The notes: a model not told the origin generated them from the letters alone. DNA of 64,000 nucleotides from an uncultured Clostridia bacterium (GCA_944384925.1 CALWVF010000032.1:43224-107223); one strand, 5' to 3'; shown: positions 44,991 through 54,480, counted from the first letter of the stretch. A program made the numbers and translations.

Positions 44991-46367
44991 GTGAAAAAGA
45001 CACGAATGCGTTCTATGGTTGTATATATTATGTCAATATCGTTTTTGATAGGAATAGCATTTTTTGTGTTTGAATTTACATTAAAAGGTAAATTTTGGGC
45101 TATGAATAATATTAATACACATCTTAGTGGCAATGATATGTCTAAGGCAGGAAAAATATTAGATAGAAATAATAATATTTTAGCACAATCAGTTGATAAA
45201 AAAAGAAAGTATAGTGAGGATAAAGACATAAGAATAGCTCTTTTACATACGATTGGAGATAATAGCATAAATATTTCAACATCTATACAAAACAATTTTC
45301 GTGCAGAATTGTTTGGATATAATATAATTTCGGGTCTAGGGTTATCTAATATTATTAACACAGCCAACGACATAAAACTCACATTGAATTCAGAACTTTG
45401 TAAAGAAGCCTCTAGTGGACTAGGAAATAGAAAGGGTGCTGTTGTAGTATATAATTACGATACGGGTGAAATTATATGCATAGTTAGTAAACCATCTTAT
45501 GATCCTTATCATAAACCAGATAGTAATAAAATTAATTTAGATGAATATGAAGGTGTTTATATAAATAGAGCTTTGTCATCTTCGTATACACCAGGTTCTA
45601 TATTTAAAATTATAACAGCAACAGCGTCTTTAGAAAGCAATGAAAATGCAGAACAGATATCCTATACTTGTAACGGTGTAATGGATCTAAATGGGGAAAA
45701 GGTTACATGTTTAGCTCATCATGGTGATATAAAGTTAAAGGATGCGATGGCAAAATCATGTAATATATATTTTGCCAAATTAGCTTTAGAACTTGGAAGA
45801 GAAAGAATGGAAAGCCAAGCAGAAAAGATGGGTTTTAATAGTAACTTTGATATAAATGGAATTAATTTAAAAAATAGTTTTTATGATGTGTCCAAAGCGT
45901 CTGATTGTGATTTTGCTTGGTCTGGAGTTGGCCAATATAATGATTTAGTTAATCCTGTTCATATGATGATGATTATGGGTGCAATAGCAAGAGGTGGAAC
46001 TTATATTAAGCCTTATTTAATAGAAAACATGGTATCTGAAGCTATGGGAATAAAGGTGAATTATTCACGCATTGTTGCAGAACCCCAAATTATGACGTCG
46101 GAATGTGCAGAAGAATTAAGAAATATTATGAGTTATACTGCAAAATCTCAATATGGTTCACTGTTTAAGGGTCTAGATGTATGTGCAAAAACAGGAACTG
46201 CAGAAGTTGGTGATGATAAAAAGCCACATGGATGGATTGTAGGATTTTCAAAAAATCGAAATTTGCCTTTAGCATTTTCAGTGATTGTAGAAAATGCAGG
46301 CTATGGATTTTCTACAGCAGGTGTAATTGCTTCAGATGTAATGCAAAAAGCTAATAAAATAATGTAG
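44991..46367 (+). CDS. class B penicillin-binding protein (PbpA-like transpeptidase)
   Basis: A 458-residue peptidoglycan transpeptidase, partner of the SEDS protein just upstream. It has a membrane anchor at about residues 10-30, a short N-terminal region, and the catalytic domain with SxxK in PGSIFKIITATA near residue 203, SxN in AKSCNIYFAKLA near 260 and KTGTAEVGDDKKPHGW near 400. It is shorter than PBP2/FtsI (often over 570) and lacks PASTA repeats, like actinobacterial PbpA. GTG 44991 follows AGGAGGCAGG and touches the end of the upstream gene. Confidence 0.93.
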   Translation: MKKTRMRSMVVYIMSISFLIGIAFFVFEFTLKGKFWAMNNINTHLSGNDMSKAGKILDRNNNILAQSVDKKRKYSEDKDIRIALLHTIGDNSINISTSIQNNFRAELFGYNIISGLGLSNIINTANDIKLTLNSELCKEASSGLGNRKGAVVVYNYDTGEIICIVSKPSYDPYHKPDSNKINLDEYEGVYINRALSSSYTPGSIFKIITATASLESNENAEQISYTCNGVMDLNGEKVTCLAHHGDIKLKDAMAKSCNIYFAKLALELGRERMESQAEKMGFNSNFDINGINLKNSFYDVSKASDCDFAWSGVGQYNDLVNPVHMMMIMGAIARGGTYIKPYLIENMVSEAMGIKVNYSRIVAEPQIMTSECAEELRNIMSYTAKSQYGSLFKGLDVCAKTGTAEVGDDKKPHGWIVGFSKNRNLPLAFSVIVENAGYGFSTAGVIASDVMQKANKIM

Positions 46368-46412
46368 ATAAAATGTAGTAATTTGAATATTAAAAATTTA
46401 TTAATTAAATTG

Positions 46413-46441
46413 TTGAATTATTTTGTTAGTTGTGGTAGAAT
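46413..46441 (+). promoter_or_regulatory. promoter of the ABC transporter pair
   Basis: TTGAAT (46413-46418), 17 bases and TAGAAT (46436-46441), 43 bases before the ATPase gene. Confidence 0.65.
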
Positions 46442-46483
46442 ACGTATTACTGTTTTTGGAATAATTAGGAAGGATGATAGTAT

Positions 46484-47398
46484 ATGATGGATTTTGCTCT
46501 TAAAACATTTGGACTAACTAAGAGTTTTTCTGGCAAAATAGTGTTAGATAATGTAAACTTAAATGTAAGAAAAGGAGATATATATGGTTTTATTGGAAAA
46601 AATGGTGCAGGTAAAACTACATTAATAAAAATAGTTGCAGGTCTTTTAAAACCAACTGCAGGGAGTTTAGAATTATTTAGCTCGTCAGATCTCAATAAGC
46701 AAAGAACAAGAATTGGAACTATTATAGAAAATCCGTCTCTATATCCTAATTTTACAGCAAAAGAAAATCTGAGGGTACAATGTAAATTGCTTGGAGTTTC
46801 AGATGAAAAAGTAATAGATAAATTATTAGATATTGTTGGCTTATCTGATACAGGGAGAAAAAAAGCTAAGAAATTTTCACTGGGTATGAAACAAAGGCTG
46901 TCTATTGCAATGGCTTTGGTTGGAGATCCGGAGTTTCTTATTTTAGATGAACCAATAAATGGATTAGATCCAACCGGAATAAAGGATGTTAGGGATTTAA
47001 TAGCAAAATTAAATAGTGAATATAATAAGACAATATTGATTTCATGTCATCTTCTAGGGGAACTTGCAAAGATTGCAAGTTGCTACGGAGTTATAAATGA
47101 AGGAAAGTTAGTTAAAGAAATTACTGCAAGTGAATTAGAGGAAGCTTGTAAAGAGTGTTTGTGTATAAAAGTTGACAATATAGAAAAGGCTTGTGATATA
47201 TTAGAAAATAAAATTAATATAACAAACTATGAATCTATTAATGAAGATACTATAAACATATATGGTGATTTTCCAAATAGTGCATCGATAAATTCTGAAT
47301 TATTAAGTGCAGGAGTAGGCGTTAATTCGATAATTAAAAAGGACAAAGATGTAGAGGCTTACTTTATAGATCTTATGGAGGGAAAAACAAATGATTAA
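46484..47398 (+). CDS. ABC transporter ATP-binding protein (BcrA-like)
   Basis: A 304-residue ATPase with Walker A GKNGAGKTT near residue 40, signature FSLGMKQRLSIAMAL near 130, Walker B FLILDEPINGLDP near 152 and the H-loop ILISCHLLGEL. The C-terminal extension of about 80 residues is typical of BcrA/lantibiotic immunity and other ABC-2 exporters. It overlaps the permease gene by 8 bases. It probably drives export of a peptide or drug, or wall-active compound; the substrate is unknown. Confidence 0.92.
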   Translation: MMDFALKTFGLTKSFSGKIVLDNVNLNVRKGDIYGFIGKNGAGKTTLIKIVAGLLKPTAGSLELFSSSDLNKQRTRIGTIIENPSLYPNFTAKENLRVQCKLLGVSDEKVIDKLLDIVGLSDTGRKKAKKFSLGMKQRLSIAMALVGDPEFLILDEPINGLDPTGIKDVRDLIAKLNSEYNKTILISCHLLGELAKIASCYGVINEGKLVKEITASELEEACKECLCIKVDNIEKACDILENKINITNYESINEDTINIYGDFPNSASINSELLSAGVGVNSIIKKDKDVEAYFIDLMEGKTND

Positions 47399-48176
47399 TT
47401 TACTTAAAGCTGATTTGTATAAACTATTTAAAAATAAGTCATTCTATATTTGTCTAGTGTTATCTATTTTATTTTCTTATATGGGTACTATGATAAATTT
47501 TGCTTATAATTCTTTTAGTAATGCTCAGTCCATGTATAGTTTGTTACAAATGCCAGAATTAAATGGTATATATATGTTTAAAACGTCTTTTAGAGGAGGA
47601 ATGTTATTTTATTCCATATTTATAGCTATTTTTATTGCATCTGAATTTTCTTGGCAAACAATTAAAAATATAGTATCAAGAGGTTTTTCAAGAGAAAAAA
47701 TATACATATCTAAGCTTATATCTTGTTCATTGGTATCAATTATAATTACCTTTTCTTATGTCTTGGTTGCTGTTTTATATGCTACAATTAAATCAGGATT
47801 TGGAAAATTGCCAAGCCATTTTGTTTTAAACCTAATTAGGATGATATTATTGGAATGTTTAGTTGTTATATCAATAACTTCATTATTTGTTATGGTAGTC
47901 TTTTTAATAAAAGGAATAGCAGGAAGTGTAGCAACTAATTTGTTAATAAACTTTTTTTCGGGTGATTTGATAGTACTTGGCATTACATTATTATTGGAAA
48001 AAATGTTTAAAAAAGATGTTGATGTAAATAAATATTGGATGTTTTCATACAATAATATTTTTGCTTCTTTTTCATTAAGTAATGATGTTGTTTTCAGAGG
48101 TATAGTAGTCTGTGTTTTATCGCTTGTAGTATTTACAGCAATTGGGATCATTTCATTTAAAAAGAGAGATATATAA
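47391..48176 (+). CDS. ABC-2 type permease (BcrB-like)
   Basis: A 261-residue membrane protein with six hydrophobic segments and the ABC-2 pattern: LLKADLYKLFKNKSFYICLV at the start, FIASEFSWQTIKNIVSRGFSREKIYISKL in the first loop and a short KKRDI tail. It forms the exporter with the ATPase upstream (8-base overlap). No two-component system adjoins it. Confidence 0.9.
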   Translation: MINLLKADLYKLFKNKSFYICLVLSILFSYMGTMINFAYNSFSNAQSMYSLLQMPELNGIYMFKTSFRGGMLFYSIFIAIFIASEFSWQTIKNIVSRGFSREKIYISKLISCSLVSIIITFSYVLVAVLYATIKSGFGKLPSHFVLNLIRMILLECLVVISITSLFVMVVFLIKGIAGSVATNLLINFFSGDLIVLGITLLLEKMFKKDVDVNKYWMFSYNNIFASFSLSNDVVFRGIVVCVLSLVVFTAIGIISFKKRDI

Positions 48177-48351
48177 AAATATAGATATGCAATGTATTAA
48201 AGAATTTTTTAGTAGTAAGATTTTTAAGTGGAATTTATATTAAAAATCAATATAATTTTGATAGAATAGTGTGGGTTAAATTTTAATAGTATTTTTTAAG
48301 AATATAATTGTATAGTTTGAGTTAAAATATCCCTGAAGGGAAGTGGTACAA

Positions 48352-48798
48352 TTGAATTTAACTCAGAAAGAATATTCGCAGATGACTGATGAAGCATCGC
48401 CTAAAAGTAAAACAGGTAAAAATATTATATTAGCATTTTTATCTGGAGGCTTAATTTGCACAATTGGACAAGTATTATTTAATGTATATTCTAACTCAGG
48501 TTTAGATATGAAGGATGCAAGGACAGCAGTATCTATCACTTTGGTTGGATTAGGGGCCTTTTTAACAGCATTAAGGATTTATGATAATATAGCAAAGCAT
48601 GCTGGAGCAGGAACATTAGTACCAATAACTGGTTTTGCCAATTCTATTGTAGCTCCTGCAATAGAATTTAAAAGTGAAGGATATATAATGGGACTTGGAG
48701 CAAAAATGTTTGTTATAGCAGGTCCAGTATTAGTTTATGGTATAACATCATCTGTTATATATGGGATTATACTTTGTATTATCGATTTATTTAAGTAA
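48352..48798 (+). CDS. spoVAC: stage V sporulation protein AC
   Basis: A 148-residue membrane protein with about four hydrophobic segments, matching SpoVAC: NIILAFLSGGLICTIGQVLFN, ARTAVSITLVGLGAFLTALRIYDNIAKHAGAGTLVPITGFANSIVAPAIEFKSEG. SpoVAC is the channel-forming subunit for dipicolinate movement in the spore inner membrane. TTG 48352 is the probable start, after AAGTGG; GTG 48343 lies within that stretch. spoVAD is not next to it; the SpoVAE-type gene is at 39014. Confidence 0.93.
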   Translation: MNLTQKEYSQMTDEASPKSKTGKNIILAFLSGGLICTIGQVLFNVYSNSGLDMKDARTAVSITLVGLGAFLTALRIYDNIAKHAGAGTLVPITGFANSIVAPAIEFKSEGYIMGLGAKMFVIAGPVLVYGITSSVIYGIILCIIDLFK

Positions 48799-48811
48799 TA
48801 AACAGCAAATG

Positions 48812-48851
48812 AAAATTCGGCAACTGGTAAAACAGATGCCGAATTTTTTAA
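48812..48851. terminator. terminator after spoVAC
   Basis: AAAATTCGGCA (48812-48822) pairs with TGCCGAATTTT (48837-48847), then TTT; the A tract on the other side may also serve rpmB. Confidence 0.88.
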
Positions 48852-48910
48852 CGTAAATTAATAAAATTTTAAATAATGAATAAGAACATTATTTAAATTA
48901 AAAGGCGCAA

Positions 48911-49099
48911 TTAAACTGAGCGTGTTACCTTTCCTGAACGTAAACAGCGAGTGCAAGCATGAATATGAACAGGAGTACCATTAACAATCGCTTTTACACG
49001 TTTAATATTAGGCTTCCAGGTTCTATTTGAACGTTTATGTGAATGAGAAACTCTAATACCGAAAGTTACGCCTTTTCCGCAAACGGCACACTTTGCCAT
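48911..49099 (-). CDS. rpmB: ribosomal protein L28
   Basis: A 62-residue L28 with a zinc-binding form: CAVCGKG at the start and CTRCLRSGKV near the end, with the conserved SHSHKRSNRTWKPNIKRV. It is a large-subunit protein. ATG 49099 lies eight bases after GGGAGG. It is monocistronic, from the promoter at 49139-49167. Confidence 0.97.
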   Translation of the reverse strand: MAKCAVCGKGVTFGIRVSHSHKRSNRTWKPNIKRVKAIVNGTPVHIHACTRCLRSGKVTRSV

Positions 49100-49138
49100 G
49101 AGCAAAACCTCCCTTAATACTAGTTGAACAACATTATT

Positions 49139-49167
49139 ATATTATCAGATTTCAAAATTAAATGCAA
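49139..49167 (-). promoter_or_regulatory. promoter of rpmB
   Basis: On the minus strand TTGCAT (49162-49167), 17 bases and TAATAT (49139-49144). Confidence 0.65.
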
Positions 49168-49319
49168 GTCTTTTTTGATTATATAAAAAATATGTTATAT
49201 ATTTGTTAATTATGTGGTGCAAACTATTGTATTTTATATAACGAAAATGTATAATATAAGGTATGTAAATAATATATTTAGGGTTTTACATATTACTTAT
49301 TTTATGGGGTGAGCTTGTT

Positions 49320-49994
49320 TTGTGGTTTATGAATCCAAATATAACCATGTATGATGTTATATTAAGAATACTAGCTGTCGTTGTAATAATCTTTTTAGTG
49401 TTACCATTTCATGAATATGCTCATGGATGGGTTGCTGGAAAGTTAGGAGATCCTACGCCAAGATATAGTGGAAGGATGTCTCTTAATCCTATAGTGCACA
49501 TAGATCCAATTGGATCTATAGGGATTTTACTATTTGGTTTTGGTTGGGCTAAACCTGTTCCAGTTGATCCTAGATATTTTAAGAACCCAAAAAGAGATAT
49601 GGCTATTACTGCTGTAGCAGGTCCAATTTCAAATATATTAGCAGCTATTATAGGTGGATTTTTAATAAATATAATTAGTTTATTTAGCGCTTCGTTGCCT
49701 TATTTTTTGTTTAACGGTATAAGCACTTTCTTTTTATATTACATTGTTATAAATATATCTCTGGCTATATTTAATATGCTACCAATACCACCACTTGATG
49801 GTTCTAAAGTTATAGCTGCTTTTATACCTAATAGAATTATTTATAAATACATGAAATACCAAAATATTATCGTGATAATGCTGTTTGTACTTTTATTTAT
49901 TGGATTATTTGATAGACCATTAAGCGTTATTCAATTTTATTTATATAATGGTATCATATGGTTTACATCATTGCCTTTTATCTTCTTTAGTTAA
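49320..49994 (+). CDS. site-2 protease family protein (M50, YwhC-like)
   Basis: A 224-residue intramembrane metalloprotease with about six hydrophobic segments. Zinc ligands are HEYAH near residue 37 and NMLPIPPLDGSKV near residue 152 (Asp). Other family marks are GRMSLNPIVHIDPIGS and AGPISNILAAIIGG. It cleaves membrane-spanning substrates; the target is unknown. TTG 49320 follows GGGGTGAG by seven bases. It leads the scpA-scpB run, a common clostridial arrangement. Confidence 0.92.
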   Translation: MWFMNPNITMYDVILRILAVVVIIFLVLPFHEYAHGWVAGKLGDPTPRYSGRMSLNPIVHIDPIGSIGILLFGFGWAKPVPVDPRYFKNPKRDMAITAVAGPISNILAAIIGGFLINIISLFSASLPYFLFNGISTFFLYYIVINISLAIFNMLPIPPLDGSKVIAAFIPNRIIYKYMKYQNIIVIMLFVLLFIGLFDRPLSVIQFYLYNGIIWFTSLPFIFFS

Positions 49995-50027
49995 TTGTTA
50001 ACCAATGATATGATTTAGGTGAATAAT

Positions 50028-50750
50028 ATGGATAAAATAGTTTATAAATTACCGGAATTTGAAGGTCCTCTTGATTTATTGTTGTATTTAATTTCTAAAC
50101 ATAAACTTGATATATATAATATACAGATTTCATTATTGTTAGAGCAATATATGGAGCATATTGAAAATATGGAAAAATTAGATATGGATTTGTCTAGTGA
50201 ATTTTTGGAAATGGCAGCTAGACTTGTATATATAAAAACAGTTTCCCTATTGCCTAAAAATGAAGACGTAAATGAATTAAAAAGAGAACTTACAGGGCAA
50301 CTTATTGAATATAAAGAATGTAAAGAAATGTCGGAAATGCTTAAAAATATGATTAAATTTAACACATTTGTTAGAGAACCTGTTAATTTAAAATTTGATA
50401 ATGAATATTCAAGAAATCATAGTGCAGATGAACTTTTAAGTTCATATATAAGAGTGATTGATAGAAATGAGAGAAATTTACCACCTAAAAAAGAAAAGTT
50501 TGCTGAAATTATATCAAAACATATTATATCAGTTGCTTCAAAAATTATACATATATTAAGGAAGCTATGGAATAATAAGGAAATAGAGTATGAAAGTATT
50601 TATGATTGTGCAAAGGAAAAATCAGAATTGGTTGCTACATTTTTAGCGGTGCTAGAGTTAGTAAAAAGTAAGAGAATAAAAGTAGAAGAGAACGATAATT
50701 TGGTTAAAATAAAGTTAATAAATAATAGGGTGAAAAAATGTGAATATTAA
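50028..50750 (+). CDS. scpA: segregation and condensation protein A
   Basis: A 240-residue kleisin of the SMC-ScpAB complex, which compacts and segregates the chromosome. It has the N-terminal FEGPLDLLLYLISKHKLDIYNI and LEMAARLVYIKTVSLLP, and a C-terminal winged helix with ATFLAVLELVKSKRI. ATG 50028 is after AGGTGA. It overlaps scpB by 11 bases. Confidence 0.96.
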   Translation: MDKIVYKLPEFEGPLDLLLYLISKHKLDIYNIQISLLLEQYMEHIENMEKLDMDLSSEFLEMAARLVYIKTVSLLPKNEDVNELKRELTGQLIEYKECKEMSEMLKNMIKFNTFVREPVNLKFDNEYSRNHSADELLSSYIRVIDRNERNLPPKKEKFAEIISKHIISVASKIIHILRKLWNNKEIEYESIYDCAKEKSELVATFLAVLELVKSKRIKVEENDNLVKIKLINNRVKKCEY

Positions 50751-51255
50751 GGAATTACAAGCTGCTATAGAGTCTATATTATTTGCTTGTGGAGAACCTG
50801 TTTCATTAGAAAAAATGTCGGAAACTTTAGAGGTAGATAAGAGTACATTAAGAAATGTTATAGAAACAATGATAGACAATTATGAAAATGAATATAGGGG
50901 TATATTCATAATAAAATTAAACAATAAGTACCAATTATCTACAAAACCTCAATTTGAAAAATATATAAAAGATATAATGGATATTAGGAGAAATGTCCCC
51001 TTATCATCTGCTTCAATGGAAGTTTTGGCTATAGTAGCTTATAATCAGCCTGTTACTAAATCTTTTATAGAACAGATAAGGGGGGTTGATTGTTCGAGTA
51101 TAGTAAGCGGACTGATTTCTAAGGGTTTAATAGAAGAGAAGGGAAGACTAGAATTGCCAGGCAGGCCATTGCTATATGGTACAACTGAGACTTTTTTAAG
51201 ATGTTTTAGCCTGGAAAGTATATCTGAACTTCCGCCAGTGCCTAAGGAAATTTAA
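50740..51255 (+). CDS. scpB: segregation and condensation protein B
   Basis: A 171-residue double winged-helix protein with AAIESILFACGEPVS at the start and VLAIVAYNQPVTKSFIEQIRGVDCSSIVSGLISKGLIEE, followed by GRPLLYGTTETFLRCF. It dimerises and binds ScpA in the condensin complex. GTG 50740 lies within the end of scpA, so translation is coupled. Confidence 0.96.
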   Translation: MNIKELQAAIESILFACGEPVSLEKMSETLEVDKSTLRNVIETMIDNYENEYRGIFIIKLNNKYQLSTKPQFEKYIKDIMDIRRNVPLSSASMEVLAIVAYNQPVTKSFIEQIRGVDCSSIVSGLISKGLIEEKGRLELPGRPLLYGTTETFLRCFSLESISELPPVPKEI

Positions 51256-51336
51256 CTTTTACACCTATTATTATAAAAGGTAATTAAACCTAAATGTTAA
51301 ATTAAGTTTATCGCTAAGGAATATAAGGAGAGCTGT

Positions 51337-51945
51337 ATGTTAATATTATATATATTAATAGGAATATTATTGTTGTTAGCTTCAATTATAATTTTTCCTT
51401 CCTTGCATGTAACAGCAGAGTTGAAAAAAGAACTTACTGTTAAAATTAGGTTTTTATTATTTACATACCGTATTTTACCTAAAGAGGTAACCAAAACTAT
51501 AGAAAAGGATATAAAAATAGAAGATAAAAAAATAGATTTTAAAAATTTGATAAAAGATAAAAACTTATATGAAGTTATAGAATTTATAAAATGTTTAGCA
51601 TCATTATCTTTAAAAGTTAGTAGCAAAGTATTTAAAAGCCTTATAATTGATACACTAAATTTAAATTTAATTCTTGTTGGAAATGATGCAGCAGATACAG
51701 CTAAAAAATATGGTTGTGTTTGTTCATTACTTTATCCGTCATTATCAATATTAAATTCAAATGTTGAAAGAATAGAGAAAAGTCATATAAATGTTTCAGC
51801 AGGATTTAATGAGGGAAAAACAACTGTGAAATTCAAATTTAAATGTCATATTAAGGTTTTAAAAATATTTATAATTGCTGTTTCGACAATTAAGGATATT
51901 CAAAAACATAAAGATATAATTAAATTATCAAGTTTAAAAAAATAA
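51337..51945 (+). CDS. DUF2953 family membrane-associated protein
   Basis: A 202-residue protein with one N-terminal membrane segment (residues 3-24) and a beta-rich tail containing the DUF2953 pattern ...GNDAADTAKKYGCVCSLLYPSLSIL near residue 110. It lies directly before ytfJ, as in many Clostridia and Bacilli, which points to a sporulation-linked role of unknown nature. Start ATG 51337 is behind AAGGAGAG. Confidence 0.82.
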   Translation: MLILYILIGILLLLASIIIFPSLHVTAELKKELTVKIRFLLFTYRILPKEVTKTIEKDIKIEDKKIDFKNLIKDKNLYEVIEFIKCLASLSLKVSSKVFKSLIIDTLNLNLILVGNDAADTAKKYGCVCSLLYPSLSILNSNVERIEKSHINVSAGFNEGKTTVKFKFKCHIKVLKIFIIAVSTIKDIQKHKDIIKLSSLKK

Positions 51946-51965
51946 ATTTTAAGGTGGTGTTTGGT

Positions 51966-52388
51966 ATGGGAAACCATCCAATAGAAGGAATGATGAATGT
52001 TACAATAGAAAAGATAAAGGAAATGGTAGATTCTAGTACAGTTGTTGGAGAACCTATTAAATCTCCAGATGGAACAATATTAATTCCATTATCTAAAATT
52101 TCTTATGGTTTTGTTTCAGGTGGATCAGATTTTTCGGGCAAAAAGAATAACGATAGAGAACTATTTGGAGGAGGGGGAGGAGCAGGAGTAACAGTTCAAC
52201 CGATTGCATTTGTATCTATTAGTAATGGTGAAGTAAAAATGTTACAAGTAGAGCCATATACAGATTCTACAGATAGAATTATAAGTATGCTTCCTGAACT
52301 TATTGACAAAGTAAAATCATTTTTTAAGAAAGACTCTAAGAAAAGTAAAGATTCGACTGTAACAGAAGAAATAAAAAAAGAAATCTAA
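51966..52388 (+). CDS. ytfJ: YtfJ/GerW-family sporulation protein
   Basis: A 140-residue protein with the GerW/YtfJ core: MNVTIEKIKEMVDSSTVVGEPI, a strand-rich ILIPLSKISYGFVSGGSDF, a glycine run (GGGGGAGVTVQPIAFV) and a Lys-rich tail. GerW in Bacillus subtilis is needed for normal germination. ATG 51966 follows AAGGTGG; GTG 51954 falls in that site. A hairpin follows. Confidence 0.92.
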   Translation: MGNHPIEGMMNVTIEKIKEMVDSSTVVGEPIKSPDGTILIPLSKISYGFVSGGSDFSGKKNNDRELFGGGGGAGVTVQPIAFVSISNGEVKMLQVEPYTDSTDRIISMLPELIDKVKSFFKKDSKKSKDSTVTEEIKKEI

Positions 52389-52402
52389 AATTGTAATCTA
52401 TT

Positions 52403-52455
52403 GAGCCCTGATTGTTATGGTATGTTAATAATACTGTAATAAGTTTACAGGGCTC
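52403..52455 (+). terminator. hairpin after ytfJ
   Basis: GAGCCCTG (52403-52410) pairs with CAGGGCTC (52448-52455); the long loop holds ACTGTAA/TTTACAG-type internal pairing. The T run after it is short. Confidence 0.6.
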
Positions 52456-52573
52456 GTATTTAATGTAATAGGAATATATGTATTGTTTTTTAACATATAT
52501 CATAAAAGGAAATATAATTAATTTGAATAGTAAACGTTGCTTATTTAAATTATATAATTGGAAGGTGTTAATT

Positions 52574-53722
52574 TTGTATAAGAAAATTATATCTTTTGTT
52601 TTACTAACTTTTTTAATTTTTTTCTTTTGTGATAAAAAATATGTTAGAAGTGAACAAGTATTGAATGAACCTAATACATCTGCAAGTTCTGCAATTTTAA
52701 TTTCTGCAAATGACAACAGAATACTATTTAGCAAGAATGAAAGAGAAAGACGTTCTATGGCAAGTACTACTAAAATTATGACAGCATTGCTTGCACTAGA
52801 GCAGGCAGATTCTAATGATAAGGAGATTAAAATAACAGATGAAATGGTACGTGTAGAAGGCTCTTCAATGGGTTTGCTGCCTGGTAATGTAATAACTATT
52901 TCTAATATAGCAAAGGGGATGATGATGTGCTCTGGAAATGATGCAGCTAATTCAATTGCAATTGCAATATCAGGTTCTGCAGCAGAATTTTCAAAATTAA
53001 TGAATGAACGAGCTAAGCAGATAGGGATGATAGATACTAATTTTGTTACTCCTTCAGGACTTGACTCTGATGAACATTATTCGACTGCATATGATATGTC
53101 TGTTCTTGGAGCTTATGCAATGGAAAATAAAAAATTTTATGATATTGTATCGCAGAAAAGTGCCAAAGTGAATTTTATAGAACCAAAAGAAGTTCATTGC
53201 TATAGCAATCATAATAGGTTATTAAAGATGTATGATGGCTGTGTAGGAATAAAAACTGGGTTTACTAGCAAATCTGGAAGATGTTTAGTATCGTGTGCAG
53301 AGAGAAATGGAGTACGCTTAGTGGCAGTTACATTGAACGATAGAGACGATTGGAAAGATCATGAGGAAATGTTTAACTATGGTTTTTCTAAAGTTAAAAG
53401 CATTGAACTTAATGATAGTTCTACAAAACTAGAGGTAGATGTTGTTGGAGGAATGTTAGATAAAGTATTTGCAATTGGTGGGACTACATCAATGGTAACA
53501 CTACCTAATGAAGATATAGATAAATTAGAAAGAATAATAGAAATGCCATCGTTTTTATATGCACCGGTGTGTAAGGGGCAAATTATAGGAAAAATAAAGT
53601 ATAAACTTAATGATGAGGTTGTAGCTGTTAATGATTTAGTTGCAAGCAATGATAATAAAATAATGGTAAAGAAAAGCATAATTTATAACATAAAAAGTTT
53701 TTTATTTAAATTATTTAATTAA
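52574..53722 (+). CDS. D-alanyl-D-alanine carboxypeptidase (DacB-like)
   Basis: A 382-residue secreted S11 carboxypeptidase. Signal peptide at residues 1-25, SxxK (STTK, residues 64-67), SGND near residue 125 and KTGFTSKSG near residue 230, then the C-terminal beta domain and a basic amphipathic tail (SIIYNIKSFLFKLFN) for membrane attachment. TTG 52574 behind GAAGGTG gives a proper signal sequence; the upstream ATG at 52478 would place a charged stretch before it. Position between ytfJ and rluB matches the spore-associated dacB region of Bacillus, so a cortex role is inferred. Confidence 0.9.
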   Translation: MYKKIISFVLLTFLIFFFCDKKYVRSEQVLNEPNTSASSAILISANDNRILFSKNERERRSMASTTKIMTALLALEQADSNDKEIKITDEMVRVEGSSMGLLPGNVITISNIAKGMMMCSGNDAANSIAIAISGSAAEFSKLMNERAKQIGMIDTNFVTPSGLDSDEHYSTAYDMSVLGAYAMENKKFYDIVSQKSAKVNFIEPKEVHCYSNHNRLLKMYDGCVGIKTGFTSKSGRCLVSCAERNGVRLVAVTLNDRDDWKDHEEMFNYGFSKVKSIELNDSSTKLEVDVVGGMLDKVFAIGGTTSMVTLPNEDIDKLERIIEMPSFLYAPVCKGQIIGKIKYKLNDEVVAVNDLVASNDNKIMVKKSIIYNIKSFLFKLFN

Positions 53723-53754
53723 AATAATTAGAAGTTTAAGTTGGAGGTATTAAT

Positions 53755-54480
53755 TTGAATAAAAAAGTGAGGTTACAGAAGATACTTGCAGATTGTGGTG
53801 TAGCTTCTCGAAGGAAATCTGAGGAATTGATATCAAAAGGATTGGTAAAAGTAAATGGAATAGTAGCTCATATAGGAGACAAGGTTGACCCTCAAAAAGA
53901 CAAAATAGTTGTTGTAGACAAAAAAATTGTATCTTCAGATTTAAATAAAAATCGTTATATAATTATTAATAAGCCTAGGGGATACATAACTACGATGAGT
54001 GACGAAAAAGGAAGGAAATGTATTGCAGATTTAGTATCTGATATACCAGAGAGAGTATATCCTGTTGGAAGGTTAGACAAAGATTCGGAAGGTTTATTGA
54101 TAATGACAAATGATGGAGAATTTGCTAATAGTATAACACATCCATCGAAACATGTAACAAAAACGTATCGAGTCACTGTGAAGCCAGGAATAAGTGAAGA
54201 ACAAATGTATAAGATAAGGGTGGGTATAGACATAGATGGGAAAACTACAGCACCTGCAGAAGTTAAACTTATATCTGAATATCCTGAAAGGGCAGTCATA
54301 GAAATAGTTTTAAAAGAAGGACGTAATAGACAAATAAGAAAAATGTGTGATTATCTTGGAATAGAAGTAGCAAGGCTGAAAAGAATATCAATTGGAACGA
54401 TAAAGCTGGGTATGCTAAAGCCTGGCAGGTGGCGTGATTTAACAGATGAAGAGTTGAAAAGATTAACTAATTTTATATAA
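53755..54480 (+). CDS. rluB: 23S rRNA pseudouridine synthase, RsuA/RluB family
   Basis: A 241-residue enzyme. S4 RNA-binding domain at residues 4-60 (RLQKILADCGVASRRKSEELI), catalytic Asp in VYPVGRLDKDSEGLLIMTND near residue 105, and EGRNRQIRKMCDYLG near residue 185. The site modified is inferred from family (23S U2605 for RluB). TTG 53755 follows TGGAGG. Downstream of dacB, as in Bacillus. Confidence 0.92.
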   Translation: MNKKVRLQKILADCGVASRRKSEELISKGLVKVNGIVAHIGDKVDPQKDKIVVVDKKIVSSDLNKNRYIIINKPRGYITTMSDEKGRKCIADLVSDIPERVYPVGRLDKDSEGLLIMTNDGEFANSITHPSKHVTKTYRVTVKPGISEEQMYKIRVGIDIDGKTTAPAEVKLISEYPERAVIEIVLKEGRNRQIRKMCDYLGIEVARLKRISIGTIKLGMLKPGRWRDLTDEELKRLTNFI

